From the NCBI RefSeq assembly GCF_000237925.1, contig NC_031502.1, forward strand, positions 45,148,215 through 45,212,214: a stretch of DNA of 64,000 nt. The letters are read 5' to 3'. Under the pieces are notes generated by a model that had not been told where the DNA came from, did not search any database, and saw only the letters and a program-made list of their open reading frames with translations. The stretch comes from Schistosoma mansoni (Eukaryota > Platyhelminthes > Trematoda > Strigeidida > Schistosomatidae). Position 1 is the first letter of the stretch. Each line of letters begins with the position of its first letter. The position numbers and the translations under genes were made by a program. Below are positions 49,401 through 61,600 of this stretch, piece after piece.

Positions 49401-52400
49401 CAGAGATTAAACCTACATAAAAATCACCCACCTAAGCTACAAATCTTCTTCACCATCTCAACATCATAATGTCTCAGATTTGAAGAAGTAAAATAAATGA
49501 AAACAATGAAGTGAATAAGAATACTAATTATAAATAATAAGAAAATATAGTAAATGACTTACTATAATCTTCTTCTTTTATATAATTATTTATTTAATTT
49601 AAAATAATATTACAATTAGTTGTCAAGTGTATTATGTTCAATGGAATGTTTTTAACTTGATTAATTAATGTATAATTGATATAGTTTTTTTGAATAGAGT
49701 CATTTGTAGAAAATACTCGAATATTTAAAAGACAAAAAAAAATAAAAAATAAATAAATAATCGCTCAATATATTGTTTCCATTGTTTAACTTCCAATCAA
49801 ATTTTATCTTTCATTTAAAATGGTAGTTCTCACTTGTTTAATTAAATAAATAATTTAAAATTTATTTATTTTATTTTTATTTTTTTGTTGGTAGTTGTCC
49901 ATGTAAATGGGATCATTTTCATGATAATTTATACTGTACTAATGACACAAATAAATAAATAAATAAATAAAATGTTACCTATATGAACTGTTATATTTTG
50001 TTTTTCCCTTTGCTGATAGAATTTTTATCATTCTAATATCCATTTAATCTTTGACCAATTAGAAAATAGGTCAATATATAGAAAATAATGTTTATAGTGA
50101 AAATTCTCTTCTTTTTTTTATTTTTGTCCTGTTCCCTTTTTTTTTATTTTATTACAGGAATAGTCATCCGTTTAAGTACATGTATTTATTTGATATGAGT
50201 GTATATGTCTATATACACATTTATTTATATGTATGTAATTAAATGTAATCGAGTACAATTTATTTACATTAAATTTAATAAGTAAACGTAAGGTAAATCG
50301 AACAAATGAATAATATAAGAAGTTAATTTATTCCAAAAAAAAAACGGAATAGTGAAATTATTTTTAACATTTTCAATTTACAAGAAAAAAAAAAGAAAAA
50401 TAATGATGTTATTGAGAAAACACTTTTGTGCTAAAACATTCCGCTGGTTACTTCTATTAATTATAATGTAATCTATATATTGGACCTTAGTACTGTTGTG
50501 AACGAGAATACAAATGGGGATATGTTTGTAAAATCTGAGAACCATACAGAAAATACTTCATTTGCATAATGTCAATCAATCGTCTCAGATTTTGTTGTTC
50601 TTTCGTTTTCACACTAATCATTCACTGTTCTCATTCTCTTTTCTTCAATCTTCTTGACATTCTGCTTTCAGGCATTTCACTTTCGATTGATGATATATAC
50701 TACTTATATCTGTAGGCACCAGTAGTACATACTACAGTACTCTTTTTTAATGATATTCACAAACATATAACATGTTTGAATAATGCTTAAATTTATCGAA
50801 AAACCGCTTTCATTACAGAAAACTAAACTGTATATAGTTCGCTACTTTATTTGACGTTCATAAATTACTCAAACGTAATATATACATGTAATTATAAAGT
50901 CAATCCAATCTATTTTTTAACTGAAAATCTCTTGGTTATGCATCATTTATTCGCCATGTAGCAATGATTTCAGTGGTAACCACTGAATCCCATGAACTTT
51001 TTCATAGTCATATAGGCATTGATCTCCCTTGCATCACATTTGCTCCTTATGTCGTCCCGTATATGATACACAAATTTATTATTATTATCATTCAAAATGA
51101 TTTTGCACGTAATTATGAAGTGACACCTAGTACGGTTACCAGATGGACTTAAATAGATGACTGAATGAACACTTAATCTTCAAGCAGGATTGTGTTACAA
51201 TATTCATGTTTATAAAAGTGTTATACTAGATATACATTTCTATTCTTTAATGTCTCAGCTACTGGAATCGACAACTTTCAATGTTTTAATAACTATAATT
51301 TTCATAAACATGATTTCACGCATATGATTTCTGGATATTCCGTCACCTGGTTTTGAGAAATTGTCCGTTTAAATACGGATAAAGGTACGCATAAAGTTCG
51401 GTTAAATTCGCGCAATAGGTAGTATTGAAGCTAAATTACTTTTACAATGAAGCTTCAAACTATGACTTCATCTTGTACATCAATATTTTTGGTTCAAAAC
51501 TAAAACAGTATTGCTTTCTAAATTCATTTAGTATTGCTTGTTTGAATCTTCCCATCGATGTGTTAGGACTGCAACTGGTCAGTCTCTAATTGGCATTTGT
51601 GCATACTGTGCGTATTGCCTCGATATAGCCTTAATTCCAGTGAAAATCAAGTCTGAGATGCAGGTACATCCAGCTAACGAGTCCCAAATAGAACGAAACG
51701 CGCGTCCTGGATTCCACTGCTAGCCGTTATCCATCTCTGCTTAGTATTGCTTTCTTCCTAAGAAATTAGAAGTTAACCAATATAACTTATCAGTCAGAGG
51801 TTGTAATGATTATATATATCAAAGTATGGTAAACTTGGCCCAAACTTTAACTCAATGGTAGCAGAGAGTATGAATACCATAAGCTATATATATATACCTT
51901 TTGAACCAATTTTTATTCAACAATTGTTCGTCTCATTCGACTTTTATATGCTTCTGGAATTAAGAAGGATCGTTTTGTAGGACCTGTGTAATAGTGAATT
52001 TCAGTTCATGTTTTTGAATCACTATAGACTTTCAGTCAAATGTACTTATACCGATTTCTATATGTTTTATTAAAGAATACAACCTTGAACTGATTGATTT
52101 TAATTAATGTATAGATGAATAAGAATTCTAGGTTAGATCAAACGATAGTATTCTGTTTGATTTTTGTTTTAATACTGGGCAAATAAAATTCTGAATTTAC
52201 TCCAATAAAAAGAAAGGTTGATTTCGAAATTTCTTTTATCATTCAAATGTTTCGATGAGCCACAACCAGAATAATTCTGATCTGAATTATAATTGTACTT
52301 TATAATAGAATATACCAGAAAATTTAATTCTTCTTTGAAATATATCTCTTCAGATTGTTAGCAGACAGAACTTGTAATAATATTTTCGCTACAGGTTAAG

Positions 52401-55400
52401 TTAATCAGTGAAGAAATGCCAACATTTATGAGACCATTTTATTACATTACATAAATCAGAATTTCATTGTTAAAGGGAGAAGAAAACAGCACTAATAGAC
52501 CCAGAGTCTTCTAAATAAATCACAAATGTACTCTAAGAATTTCAACGCACTGCACGACTGTTAATAAATAATGTAAAGCAGTACAATTGTAAACACCGAT
52601 TATTTGAATAAAAAGTGTCTAGTATTGAATAAAGCAACTAATTTTTTTCGGTTGAAATTCAGTTATTGAATATTTCTTATAATTCGATCTCTTAATGAAT
52701 TTGAATATATCAAGAATGATACTTGAAGTAGGGTAGTATGAGTTCACAATATGCCGTGAATTCTCTTAAGCTGCTGACAGAGCCTTTGCACTGATACATT
52801 ATATTATAATCGGCAATATTGAATAAATGAGATGAGAAAGGTTATCAGTTTTTTTGTTTAGATATTATTATTGAAGGGGAAAGGATATCCTGATATCCTT
52901 TACGACAATCTCACATTAACTGACTATTATTGAAATTCTCATAAACTGAATGAGCACCTTTCTTTACTTCAAATCTATATACTTCACCAAATATCTTTGG
53001 CCGACAGATTTATTGCCTCCTTTATTTCACAAAAAGTAAAGTAATCATATATTTGAAAGGGTTTTTCTGGATATTAAAGTAATTTTAATAGTTGAGATCA
53101 TGAGTCGATTGAAGCTAGATCACCATATTTGCTAGATAATTAGAAGGCTTTGATCAACTATTAATACAAACAACGATAATTTTATGACAGTAAGTTACCT
53201 GTAGATAATCTAAATAGTTTAAAGCAGTGTGAGCTGTAAGATGTGATAAAACCAGGATCAAAGGCTCACAGCAAATTAATTTTCTCCCACTCAGTGAAGG
53301 TGGGGAAATGTTTGGCCTCAGTTTTGAGTTTCAGTGGTTTGTCATGGGATGATTAGTCAGGTAGCTGATAAGTGATCTGTATTATTGCTGGCTATATGTA
53401 TATATGTATCTGAACAATTATTATTATTATCGTTAGTAGTAGTTGTTGTAGTAGTAGCTTTATTCAATATTATATATATTTAAATTTCCTATGATTAACA
53501 TGTTCTTCAAAATGACCAATATTATTGATGCATATCTACAATTTTATTTGCCCAATTAGTATCAAGATGTTAATTAATTTCCTTAGAGTCTGTACAACTA
53601 ACTTTATGCCTTCTGTAATGCTAAATGATCACGAAAAACCTTCAATAAACAATCATCTGATTATACTTTACATCACAGATTAAGTTTACCTAGAAAACCA
53701 CTGAAAATATGTCAGTACTGAGCACCTGTTCGATCTCCGACTGAGGAATCCCGTAGTAGCGCAATATAGCTAGTTAATGCTTTCTGTTTTCTAAAAGTTC
53801 ACTGGTTAAAGTCAATATATCATTAGAACTATACAACGGAAAATCTTCACCACCTTCCCAAAAATTATCATCTCAGCCTGTTCTAGCCAGGTCTTGTATA
53901 CATATACCAAGTTACATGTATGAATGTGTAATGGGTTCTCAGTATGAAATATGTAATCAACTTAATCTCCACTGTTCTCAAATTTAATGTGTATTAAATT
54001 TACTTCAGCATTTTACAGTAAGAACGAAAGTGAATAAGCATTTAAGGGTATGAAATAAACCGGTCATATTTCGTAGAAATGAGGTGAAGTTCGTTTCGTT
54101 CTATTTCATTATATAAAATGTTTCTGATACTCTGTTACTCTTCATGCATGAACCACTCAGAAAATGATTGATTCCAAAATAGAATGTTTTCCAGTTTTAT
54201 CTATCTCAACATAGAAATTTTCTTTACTCATCCAAAAATATATTGACACAAATATCATCACAGTATATAGCTTAATTTGTTTTTTCTTCACCTAATGTCT
54301 TATATTTATTTTATTGAATGGTATTAAAAATACCTTAAACAATAGTAGTCGATAAATGTGATTTCCGTGTGTGTGTGTGTTTAACGTTCGTTAGTCAATA
54401 ATTTTGAAGATCGTTGAAAATGATGCGAAATATTCATAAACATCCGTACATCATGTGAGAAAACCATTAACAGCTGAGCATACGAATCAGAAAATCGATT
54501 TTCAAAACAGATCAACAAGTGAAATAATATCTAGTTATAATTTAGAAATTAAATCACAGAGACGCTTGCGAATTGGAGCTGAGGAACAATTGTATAACTT
54601 ACTGGTTCCATTTGAAAATATATTATTAATTATGACCCCAATATGATAGTCGATAGATTGTATGTGCTTTAGAAAAGAGTCAACAATTGGTGGGTCTGAA
54701 AACTGTGGTGAGCGGAGTGACAAAACATGGACCATCTTAGACATAAAACCATTGATTTAGTCTCCAGATGAGTCAAATAAAGTACTTCATGAGTAACTGT
54801 TTAGATATGAGATTCAAAATTTATTTATCAACTATAAGACGAGACGAAGCAGTAAGCAAAATGATACAACTAGATAAGATGAAGCCAGAATTCCAAGGTC
54901 GTGTCTGACTGGAAAATATTCACAGTTCATATTGCTTTTCAACTATACTTATCTTGTATAAAAGTAACACATGTCTAATAACAGTAAACCAGATTGGCAG
55001 TTGAATCTTGACGACCGACTGGCCACCAACTAAACCACCGTTCTTAGAGATTCCAGTTCGAAACCCTCCATTTTACATATTTCTATTTATTGTAATTGTC
55101 TGACGTAATGCGTTCCACACATAAACATGGATAAATACGTATTATGAAATCTAGTTTAGAAATTCATCATCAAACTACATTATTCCCAGAGCATGACGGT
55201 TAATTATCTAAGTTTTCTAGTAACATAGTACCTGGTTTGATGATTAGTCTACCAACTACTCAATAAGCTCTTAAAAGAAGTACTACGAATCATATGAAAT
55301 TTTTTAAACTGTATAGTTTCATTTGAAAACTTCATTCGTATCCAAATAGTTTAATATTACAAAATTAAACCATACCATAGCAACTATCAATTGATGAGTA

Positions 55401-56372
55401 TCATCTTTAGTCAACAAATTACTGTAGACTTTTGAAAGTCACATAGCTGAGTAGAAACTAATTCACGATTTCGAGCTTTCAACATAGAGTTGTATAATGT
55501 AAAGTTAGTTCCTGTCAGGAAACAAAATTATAAATTCCAACAAGCACAAATTTAGTGCGTAATCTATGATTATAATAGCTTAATGATAGTTCCTGAAAAA
55601 AGAAATAGAGAGCATCCATTTATATCACAGAAGATTCTCTTAAAAGTTGATATCTTGAGATTCCCCAGAGGCCCATTTCTTCTAGCTACTAGAAAAGGTA
55701 AACCTCTTAAGAAAAATGAATCCTACATAGGCCAAAAAAGATAGATGTAATATCCGAATTGATTAATTTATAGACAGATTTACTGATGTAGATTAGTTAA
55801 CGAAATTATCACACTAAATTAATACAAACGAATATTATTACTGAAGTCATACAAAATTAATATAACGTATGAACGAATGACATACTGCGTCAATGCATCG
55901 TCCAATGCATGATTCCTTACTAAAAAATTTTATTTACTGATTTAACACACCCAACAATTATGAAAGCCGAAGAAAGGCATAAATCAATGAATAGGATCTA
56001 CTAGCGCAAACTTGAAAACACTGTCCATTACTATTCACCGAAAATTGTTTGTAATTATTTTTTTATCCTCTTTTATTGAGAACAGAAATAATTCTATGAA
56101 TTCATTTGGCTATATGCTGTAAGCTACGGATTAAAACTAAGTGGTAATAAGATAATTTTGTCCACTAAAATTTGGCAGTATCTCTAACTGAGCCGTTCAC
56201 TTCATAACAGAATATTAAATTTCTGGCTACTAATTGGATTTCTTTTTCTTTTTTCTTTTAGGAGCGATTGCAAAATACAATAGTATCAAAAATTCAAGTT
56301 TCACAGATTGGAATTGGTACCGTCAGCGGGGGTAATGAAAATACGTTGAACACAGTAAAACGAGAAGATTAA
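40303..56372 (+). CDS. Opsin B: rhabdomeric-type opsin (GPCR), six exons
   Basis: Membrane light receptor paralogous to opsin A, expected to signal through Gq. Exons 40303-40490, 41267-41403, 42194-42397, 44128-44358, 45649-45923 and 56262-56372 join at GT-AG sites in phase into 381 residues plus stop. Visible: sequon N4-L-T, TM1 GN (53-54), LRTPPN 67-72, LAISD 78-82, C110 and C188 disulphide pair, DRY 134-136, E182 in ECL2, SWSP in TM6 (276-279), retinal lysine K308 in FAKTS, NPIVY 314-318, HPKFR 322-326, a CCC cluster 338-340 (likely palmitoylation) and a Ser/Thr-containing tail. It fits the published schistosome rhodopsin-like family. The last intron is 10.3 kb; intron 3 contains an assembly gap, but no exon is missing. 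Confidence 0.96.
41267..41403 (+). CDS. Opsin B exon 2 (first cytoplasmic loop, TM2)
   Basis: 137 nt between TATATTTCAG and GTGAGT. Encodes KQLRTPPNMLIVNLAISDF (TM2 aspartate D82), then GFPLKTIAAFN and WGWGKL leading to TM3. Length and phases equal opsin A exon 2. Confidence 0.95.
42194..42397 (+). CDS. Opsin B exon 3 (TM3 to TM4)
   Basis: 204 nt, acceptor TTTCTGAAG, donor GTTAGT. Encodes ACELYGFAGS with disulphide cysteine C110, TM3 with FIALDRYLVI, the second cytoplasmic loop and TM4 with WIWSALWSIPPFFGYG. Much of it is residue-for-residue the same as opsin A exon 3. Confidence 0.95.
43185..43410. repeat. Smα-like SINE cut by assembly gap (opsin B intron 3)
   Basis: Has TTGTTTGTTTGAATCTTCCC, ATATTGTCTCGATATAGCC and GCAAAGATGGATAGTGGC, then turns into an inverted copy of its own interior (GGCTGTATCGAGGCAATAT) just before the N run. 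Confidence 0.7.
43411..43610. other. Assembly gap of 200 N
   Basis: In opsin B intron 3, just after a SINE turns back on itself. No opsin sequence is missing, because exons 3 and 4 join in phase. Confidence 0.98.
44128..44358 (+). CDS. Opsin B exon 4 (ECL2, TM5, third cytoplasmic loop)
   Basis: 231 nt, acceptor AATTCTTCAG, donor GTAAGT, phase 1. Encodes YIPEGFHTSCTFDYLSTD with ECL2 glutamate E182 and cysteine C188, TM5, and the start of the third loop. The longer open frame around it runs into both flanking introns and should not be read as coding beyond these splice sites. Confidence 0.95.
45649..45923 (+). CDS. Opsin B exon 5 (TM6, TM7, helix 8)
   Basis: 275 nt, acceptor AATTTTTTCAG, donor GTATGT, ends in phase 0. 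Holds the loop-TM6 junction EAAKTSIIL, SWSPYAIVC, TM7 with LFAKTSAVYNPIVY (K308) and HPKFR, then ICCCPPKPK. The cysteines are a probable palmitoyl anchor of helix 8. Confidence 0.96.
46070..46355. repeat. Fourth repeat family, copy 2 (opsin B intron 5)
   Basis: ATTGAGACAATTGCTTGTTA, CTCACTCAATTGTCC and CCGTTCACTACAAT follow the same order as at 24105-24415. Confidence 0.4.
49239..49418. repeat. Long fold-back repeat (about 79-bp arms) in opsin B intron 5
   Basis: 49239-49318 and 49340-49418 are inverted copies (GAGCTGGATGGTTTGGTCGT and its complement) with only a few differences and a spacer of about 21 bp. A transcript would form a long hairpin. The minus-strand frame across it is not a gene. 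Confidence 0.7.
50565..50745. repeat. Fourth repeat family, inverted copy (opsin B intron 5)
   Basis: GGCATTTCACTTTCGATTGA with TGATATATACTACTTATA is the reverse complement of the 24130-24170 block. Confidence 0.45.
51525..51745. repeat. Smα-like SINE with internal deletion (opsin B intron 5)
   Basis: The left arm is joined directly to the plus-facing hammerhead (51665-51725). That hammerhead has CTAACGA instead of CTGANGA and one stem II mismatch, so it is probably inactive. Confidence 0.7.
53060..53130. repeat. Second-family SINE, terminal-arm fragment
   Basis: TTGAGATCATGAGTCGATTG followed by AAGCTAGATCACCAT is the family's inverted arm alone. Confidence 0.5.
54367..54380. repeat. GT microsatellite, seven units
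   Basis: Short GT run in opsin B intron 5. Confidence 0.7.
56262..56372 (+). CDS. Opsin B exon 6 (cytoplasmic tail and stop)
   Basis: Acceptor TTTTCTTTTAG, phase 0, 36 codons and TAA at 56370-56372. The tail contains several Ser/Thr residues, candidates for receptor-kinase phosphorylation, and ends KRED. It lies 10.3 kb past exon 5, but phase, acceptor quality and the resulting 381-residue length support it. No exact AATAAA is visible in the next 380 nt; an ATTAAA lies near 56488. Confidence 0.85.
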   Translation, partial: ERLQNTIVSKIQVSQIGIGTVSGGNENTLNTVKRED

Positions 56373-56771
56373 CAAACGTTGGAATTTTATGACGGCCACA
56401 CTAAAGTGAACCTACGAAAACTGACATAAAGCATAAAATAATTAGAATGAGGGAAACTATAGTATCTCACTATATAACGAGTCATTATTAAAAGATGAAT
56501 ATTTATCTGATATTATCATTTCTGTTTAGTATTTACTTCATTAACTAATAGCAGTGACCATTTTACTTTACCTCTTTAAATTAGTTTACGTTTCAACACT
56601 AATCTAATTATTATCTGTTGATGTATTTGGTTTATTCATATATTTGTTTATGTATAACATGTTAATTGTTAGATTCAGTAGATTTTAAAATAGTAGAAAT
56701 CTATGTCTAATATATACATAATTTCCAGTGCATAATTAAGAAGTATTCACCATTAAGTCAATCATTATAAG

Positions 56772-56850
56772 GATGGATGATGGTGAGTAGTGGAATCCAG
56801 GACGCGCATTCCGTCCTATTTGGGACTCATCAGCTGGATACACCTGTTGG
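56772..56850 (-). repeat. Fragment of Smα-like SINE with decayed hammerhead
   Basis: Minus strand ATCCAG, CTGATGA, GTCC/GGAC, then GGAA where GAAA is needed. Sits about 400 bp past the opsin B stop, possibly in its 3' UTR. Confidence 0.65.
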
Positions 56851-58434
56851 ATTGATTCATCGATCAAGTTAAGTGGTTAAAAAATATAATTTAAACACAC
56901 GTATTTTTGACAACTATTCATGGAGGTTTACAGCTCCAACTAAACATATTTATTTTGAACTGGTTTCTTCCATAGAATCGAATGAATTCACATCAAGTTA
57001 AATATATTGTTACTTATATCCTTTGAATTGCTATTACAATTATTCTCCACCTTTTTATATTTCAAATACTAAATAGTGAATCCAAAGAACTGAGTATTTT
57101 GAGCTACATTAATCGACTGAAAATAACAAAACATTAGTTACATAAAAGCAACATCTTATATATAGATAGCTGTATCATCTCAAAATAGAATAATACGCTT
57201 ATTTACTGGGATTTTATGCTAAATTTTTGTTAATAAAGTTTAGCTTATACAATTGTAACACTTCACTGGTACATAGTTGATAAGAGAACATCAGTCGAAC
57301 GAAGTAGTGACATGTTTAGTAGGAAATTGATTATATTTACAGGTATACTTTATACGTATTTGCAAAATACTAAATATTTTCGGAATATATTTGATTTCAA
57401 ACGAATGTGAAGCATTTTATAAACTTCGGTTAAATGGAAGCCTGCTTCGGTTTTGGCACCCGGACGGTATTCCAGTTCTGATACTAGTCGGATGATTTGT
57501 GTGAAGCATATGTATTTGATGTCTCTTTGTACCAATGTTTATGTGTTTAAGTAATAATAATTAATGCCGGCTTTTTCTGTGAAAGTTATTCATATATGAA
57601 ACCAATATCTAAATTCAGTTTTCAACATAAAACAGTTGTTGGGAACCGTTAAGAGACTACAATAACCTCTTTGAAATTTAAATATTCGTTTCTTGTGAAA
57701 TAATGAGTATTGGTAATAAATGCTCATGAACAGCTTCACTGTTATAAGCATGTCCCAAATCAATTTTGCTCATACTCTTTATGAAAAACGTATGACGAGA
57801 TTTTTCATTCCAAATTACTAATCATACAAGTATTACCACCAAATAACTTATTTCAGTTTATTGTTCCTTGTTTATAAGTAAAGTGTACATGTCACGATGA
57901 ATTATACCTAGGGTTTTAAAAATACGTAGTTCCAATGGTATCATTTAGAGACTGAAGTGATGTAATTGAAATATGGACTAAAAACAGTAGTACGCATTTT
58001 ACTGTATTAAAGCACTGAACTTGATCGTAAAAAAAGGTGAGTTAGAAATACAAAATCCTTAACTAGCACAAAAGTCACTGCATAACTGTTGCCATAAGTA
58101 GCACGTTAACTGATGTTTAGCCCTTAAAAACAAACATTGAAACCAACACACCTGGAAATGCACTAGAAAGTACTTAGTATATATTAAGGTTATGCAAGTC
58201 GATAATGACATGTTGTGACTAAAAAAGTCATATATATAGTTTGTTTACGTGTGATTTGTCGGAAATCTCTTTTGATTTTTATAAATGGTACATATGAAAA
58301 GATCTAGAAATATAAAATCGTAATCGACTTTTTAGAAATAATGCAATATGAAAGTAGTATTATTTTACAAGCATTTATACATAAAGAATAAATTGTTTCA
58401 TGTAAAGAAAGAGAATATTTTTTGAAGAAATTTG
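56851..58434. other. Intergenic between opsin B and the RPC7-like gene
   Basis: The genes converge here. A 61-codon minus-strand frame (57350-57535) has no recognised domain. No clear poly(A) signal for the RPC7-like gene was found. Confidence 0.5.
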
Positions 58435-58664
58435 TTATTCATAATATTTAGCACCTCCTCCGTCCTCATCTCCACCACCTAGACCATCATCACTAAAATC
58501 TTTTTCACCATTGTCAAAATATTCTTGACAATAATCATTATCGAATTCATCATCATCAAGTTCATCAATTTCATCAACTTGATTAGCATCACCATTCCAC
58601 CGAGCATCTTCTGAATCTGCATCTTCATTTTCACTATTATTTACATCGATTTTCTCTACATCTT
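58435..58664 (-). CDS. RPC7-like gene, last exon (acidic tail)
   Basis: Acceptor ATAATTGTAG, 75 codons and TAA. About half the residues before the end are Asp, Glu or Asn. Close to the C-terminus is EYFDNGEKDFSDDG, then a Gly-rich acidic end. Acidic runs can occur in unrelated proteins, but YFDNGE followed by an acidic end is the RPC7 signature. Confidence 0.75.
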
Positions 58665-61600
58665 CTACAATTATGACAAAAACCGAAATAATTTAAATAA
58701 ATAAAATTGGATAATTACATTTTAGAAGATTAATACATATTACTGAATTGTTTAAAAGCAGTTATTATACAGTATTGCCCGATAATAATATTTATAAGCG
58801 TTTTTGGTGAAATCATTATTTTTGTCACATATCATTCAGTAATCTAATCCAAGCACTTTTTGGGGGTTTCTAACCTGTCTACTGTTGCCTAACTATTTAA
58901 ATCTATGAACGATTATCGTACAAATACGTTTATAATTACGCTGACCAATCGCTGAGCAGTGTCATAGCTTAGTAGTTAAAGCACTAGTATTTATACCGGT
59001 ACGTAGTCATCAGTCAGTCAGTCAGCTACAACGTAGAACAAGGAAAATATATGCATCGGGCCAAGTTGCCATACCTCATTAGTACAACAAGATGAACACC
59101 AAATTCATAGAAGTAATTACTTCAATAGTAGCAATATAAAAGAAGGATTGTGTATAAGGATATAATACAAGAAGAAAGAATCAGCTCGTAGAAAGAAATG
59201 TATAAAGTAGTTTTGATCTCATAGTTTAAGGGAAGACAAAGATGATATACACATACACCACTGTGATCGATTCTGAGCCATATCATCCAGAGTCTCCAAC
59301 CATTGGTTACGATAGTCGCGCAGACCCCAACCAAGTAGTCTGCATCTACCAACATGGCTCAGACTAGAAGTTAGTGACTTCAAGGACTGATGTCACGTTT
59401 TGGTTTGGTTGCCCCTAACTTTCTTCCAACCATCTCCTACACTAGTCAGCATAGCGCGTCGTGGTAATCGATGTTCAGGCATACAAAAGACGTGGCCCAA
59501 CCATCTCAGTCTATGAAGATTTAAAAACCTCATCAACTGATTTACCGCTCCATCTACTTCGGCTTGAGCAGACAGATAGTATGCTAACCCCCAAACAACT
59601 AAAGTACAACTCAAAGCTGAGTATATGAAATCAGAACTTGAGACATGAGCAAGCCAAAAAATAACTATACAATGAAAAATTGTCTCATACTAGCAAAGGT
59701 CGTTATGAGTCGCAAATTAAGGAATGATCTATCACCTAATGTCCTTAGCATTTGAAATTAAACGTCCTGAGTCATTGCACTACTACAGACTATCTAATAT
59801 ATATATATATATATATATATAGCCGTCTAACAGAGAAATAATCTCACGTAGTGTACTAGGTGGTAACAGATAAGAGTAAGTGACCTCTGCACTTCAGTTA
59901 ACTAAGAAGAGGTACCTTTTAACCGAAACATCAAAGAATAATGAGAATCTGTTTTTTTGGACGTGGAATTATAGAGAAAATGACGGTTTGATAGTTGAAG
60001 ATGGTGAACAGTCTACATTCAGAAAAATCCATAGATGTGTTATAAACGGTATCTAAAAAATAAATTGCCGGAAATAGTCTGATTCCCTCAAAACTGCTTA
60101 CAATGCAAACTACTTTGTTGTTTCTGGCAATTTCGAATCAATTTGTGCACTGAAATTCCTTACGATTTCTACTCTTTGTAGTCACAGGGACGACTACATC
60201 TAAGAATTATCGATCCGTATAAATTACCTGATATTTCTTCAGTTATCGATGTCTTATATCTGCGAAGAAATCGCCTTAAAGGTGATTTGAGCGACGTATT
60301 CTAACAAATGTAAATGAAAATGATAGTTACAAGCTACTTCGGAACATTGGAAAGAGTGAAATACATCCTTAATGCTTTTTGATAAAGTCTCTTTATCAGA
60401 AATCAGAAGTGACTATAAAGTATAAATATAAGAGGCTATGGCTAAATCCTAGAAACTGATAAAGAATGAATTTTTCACATTTCACTTTTGGTACTACATA
60501 GTCATTCTGGACATACTAAGATTAGGATCAAAATCATTTCAAAAGTTATTTTTGCCACCCATTTAAACTTCTGGAATATAGCGAATGTCCAATTTGAAGC
60601 ATACGATAAATAAACCTGATCGAAAAATGTGTAACTAATCGATTTTAGCAATAACTTATCATTTTATATAAACAAAAATATAACGTACCGTCATTTTCTG
60701 GGAGAGTTTCAGTAACTTGTTGGATGAAACTGTCAGTTATAACTTGATCAATATCGCTGTAATACTGCCTACTACGCTGGGAAGCCAATTTTGATTTTCG
60801 CGTGGCACGCCTATTACTTTTTAAATTGATTCGGGTTCGAGAAATAAGTTCTTTGGGATAGCTAAAGATGAACAGAGTCAAAGAACGACATACGCATGAT
60901 AAAAGTAAGCGAGATACTACTTGTTAACATTTCACCAATTATATACAGTTTTGATTATTTTCGAGAAATTTTGGAGTAATAATGGAATAGAGTACCACAA
61001 GGTGTATTATTATTAAGACCGTATGGGAACAAAACAACAAACCAAATTGAACAGTAATAGGGTTTCACCCAATATTTCTAGATTATAATGAATTGATCGT
61101 ATTTAGTAGTTTTTGTTCAGCTAAATACAAAATAATGACCTTAGTTCGTTCGAAATACTAATCTAACTACGAAATTCGGCTACAAAACAGTTTACTTCTG
61201 TTACCAAGTCAGTTGAGTATTAACAATAGACTATTTTTGGATAAAAAGGTCAGTATCTTCCCAAGAACCTATGTTTCCTAGTATAAAAGTCTTTGTAATT
61301 CTGTGGTACATCACTCGCTAGACATGAAACACAAGCTAAATGTAATGAGTATACTTAAAGTAGTCGACAAACAATGTAGCTCTGCCTTACCTAGATTTGT
61401 GGAAGCCATAGAAATCAGTGGGCTTGAAGCTACCTTAGTAACAGAAGTTAAACAGTGTGACAACTAAAGTTTTTAACGTTATCTTTCATTTTTCAATTAA
61501 TTACAATCATAATTCGATTATTTTGACTCAAAATAAAATTTTCCTTCAAAAATTCTCATGTGTTTGTTATTGCGTAATAAAATTAACCTAGTAATACTCT

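Larger units (their letters stand above)
45924..56261 (+). other. Opsin B intron 5
   Basis: 10338 bp containing two fourth-family repeats, the 49-kb fold-back, one Smα-like SINE and a SINE arm. The remainder is AT-rich and unrecognised. No nested gene is supported. Confidence 0.8.

Noticed and set aside
57350-57535. 61-codon minus-strand frame with a less AT-rich stretch
   Set aside because: The middle (EYRPGAKTEAGFHLTEVYKM) looks protein-like, but I know no family and see no splice signals tying it to a gene; could be an element remnant.
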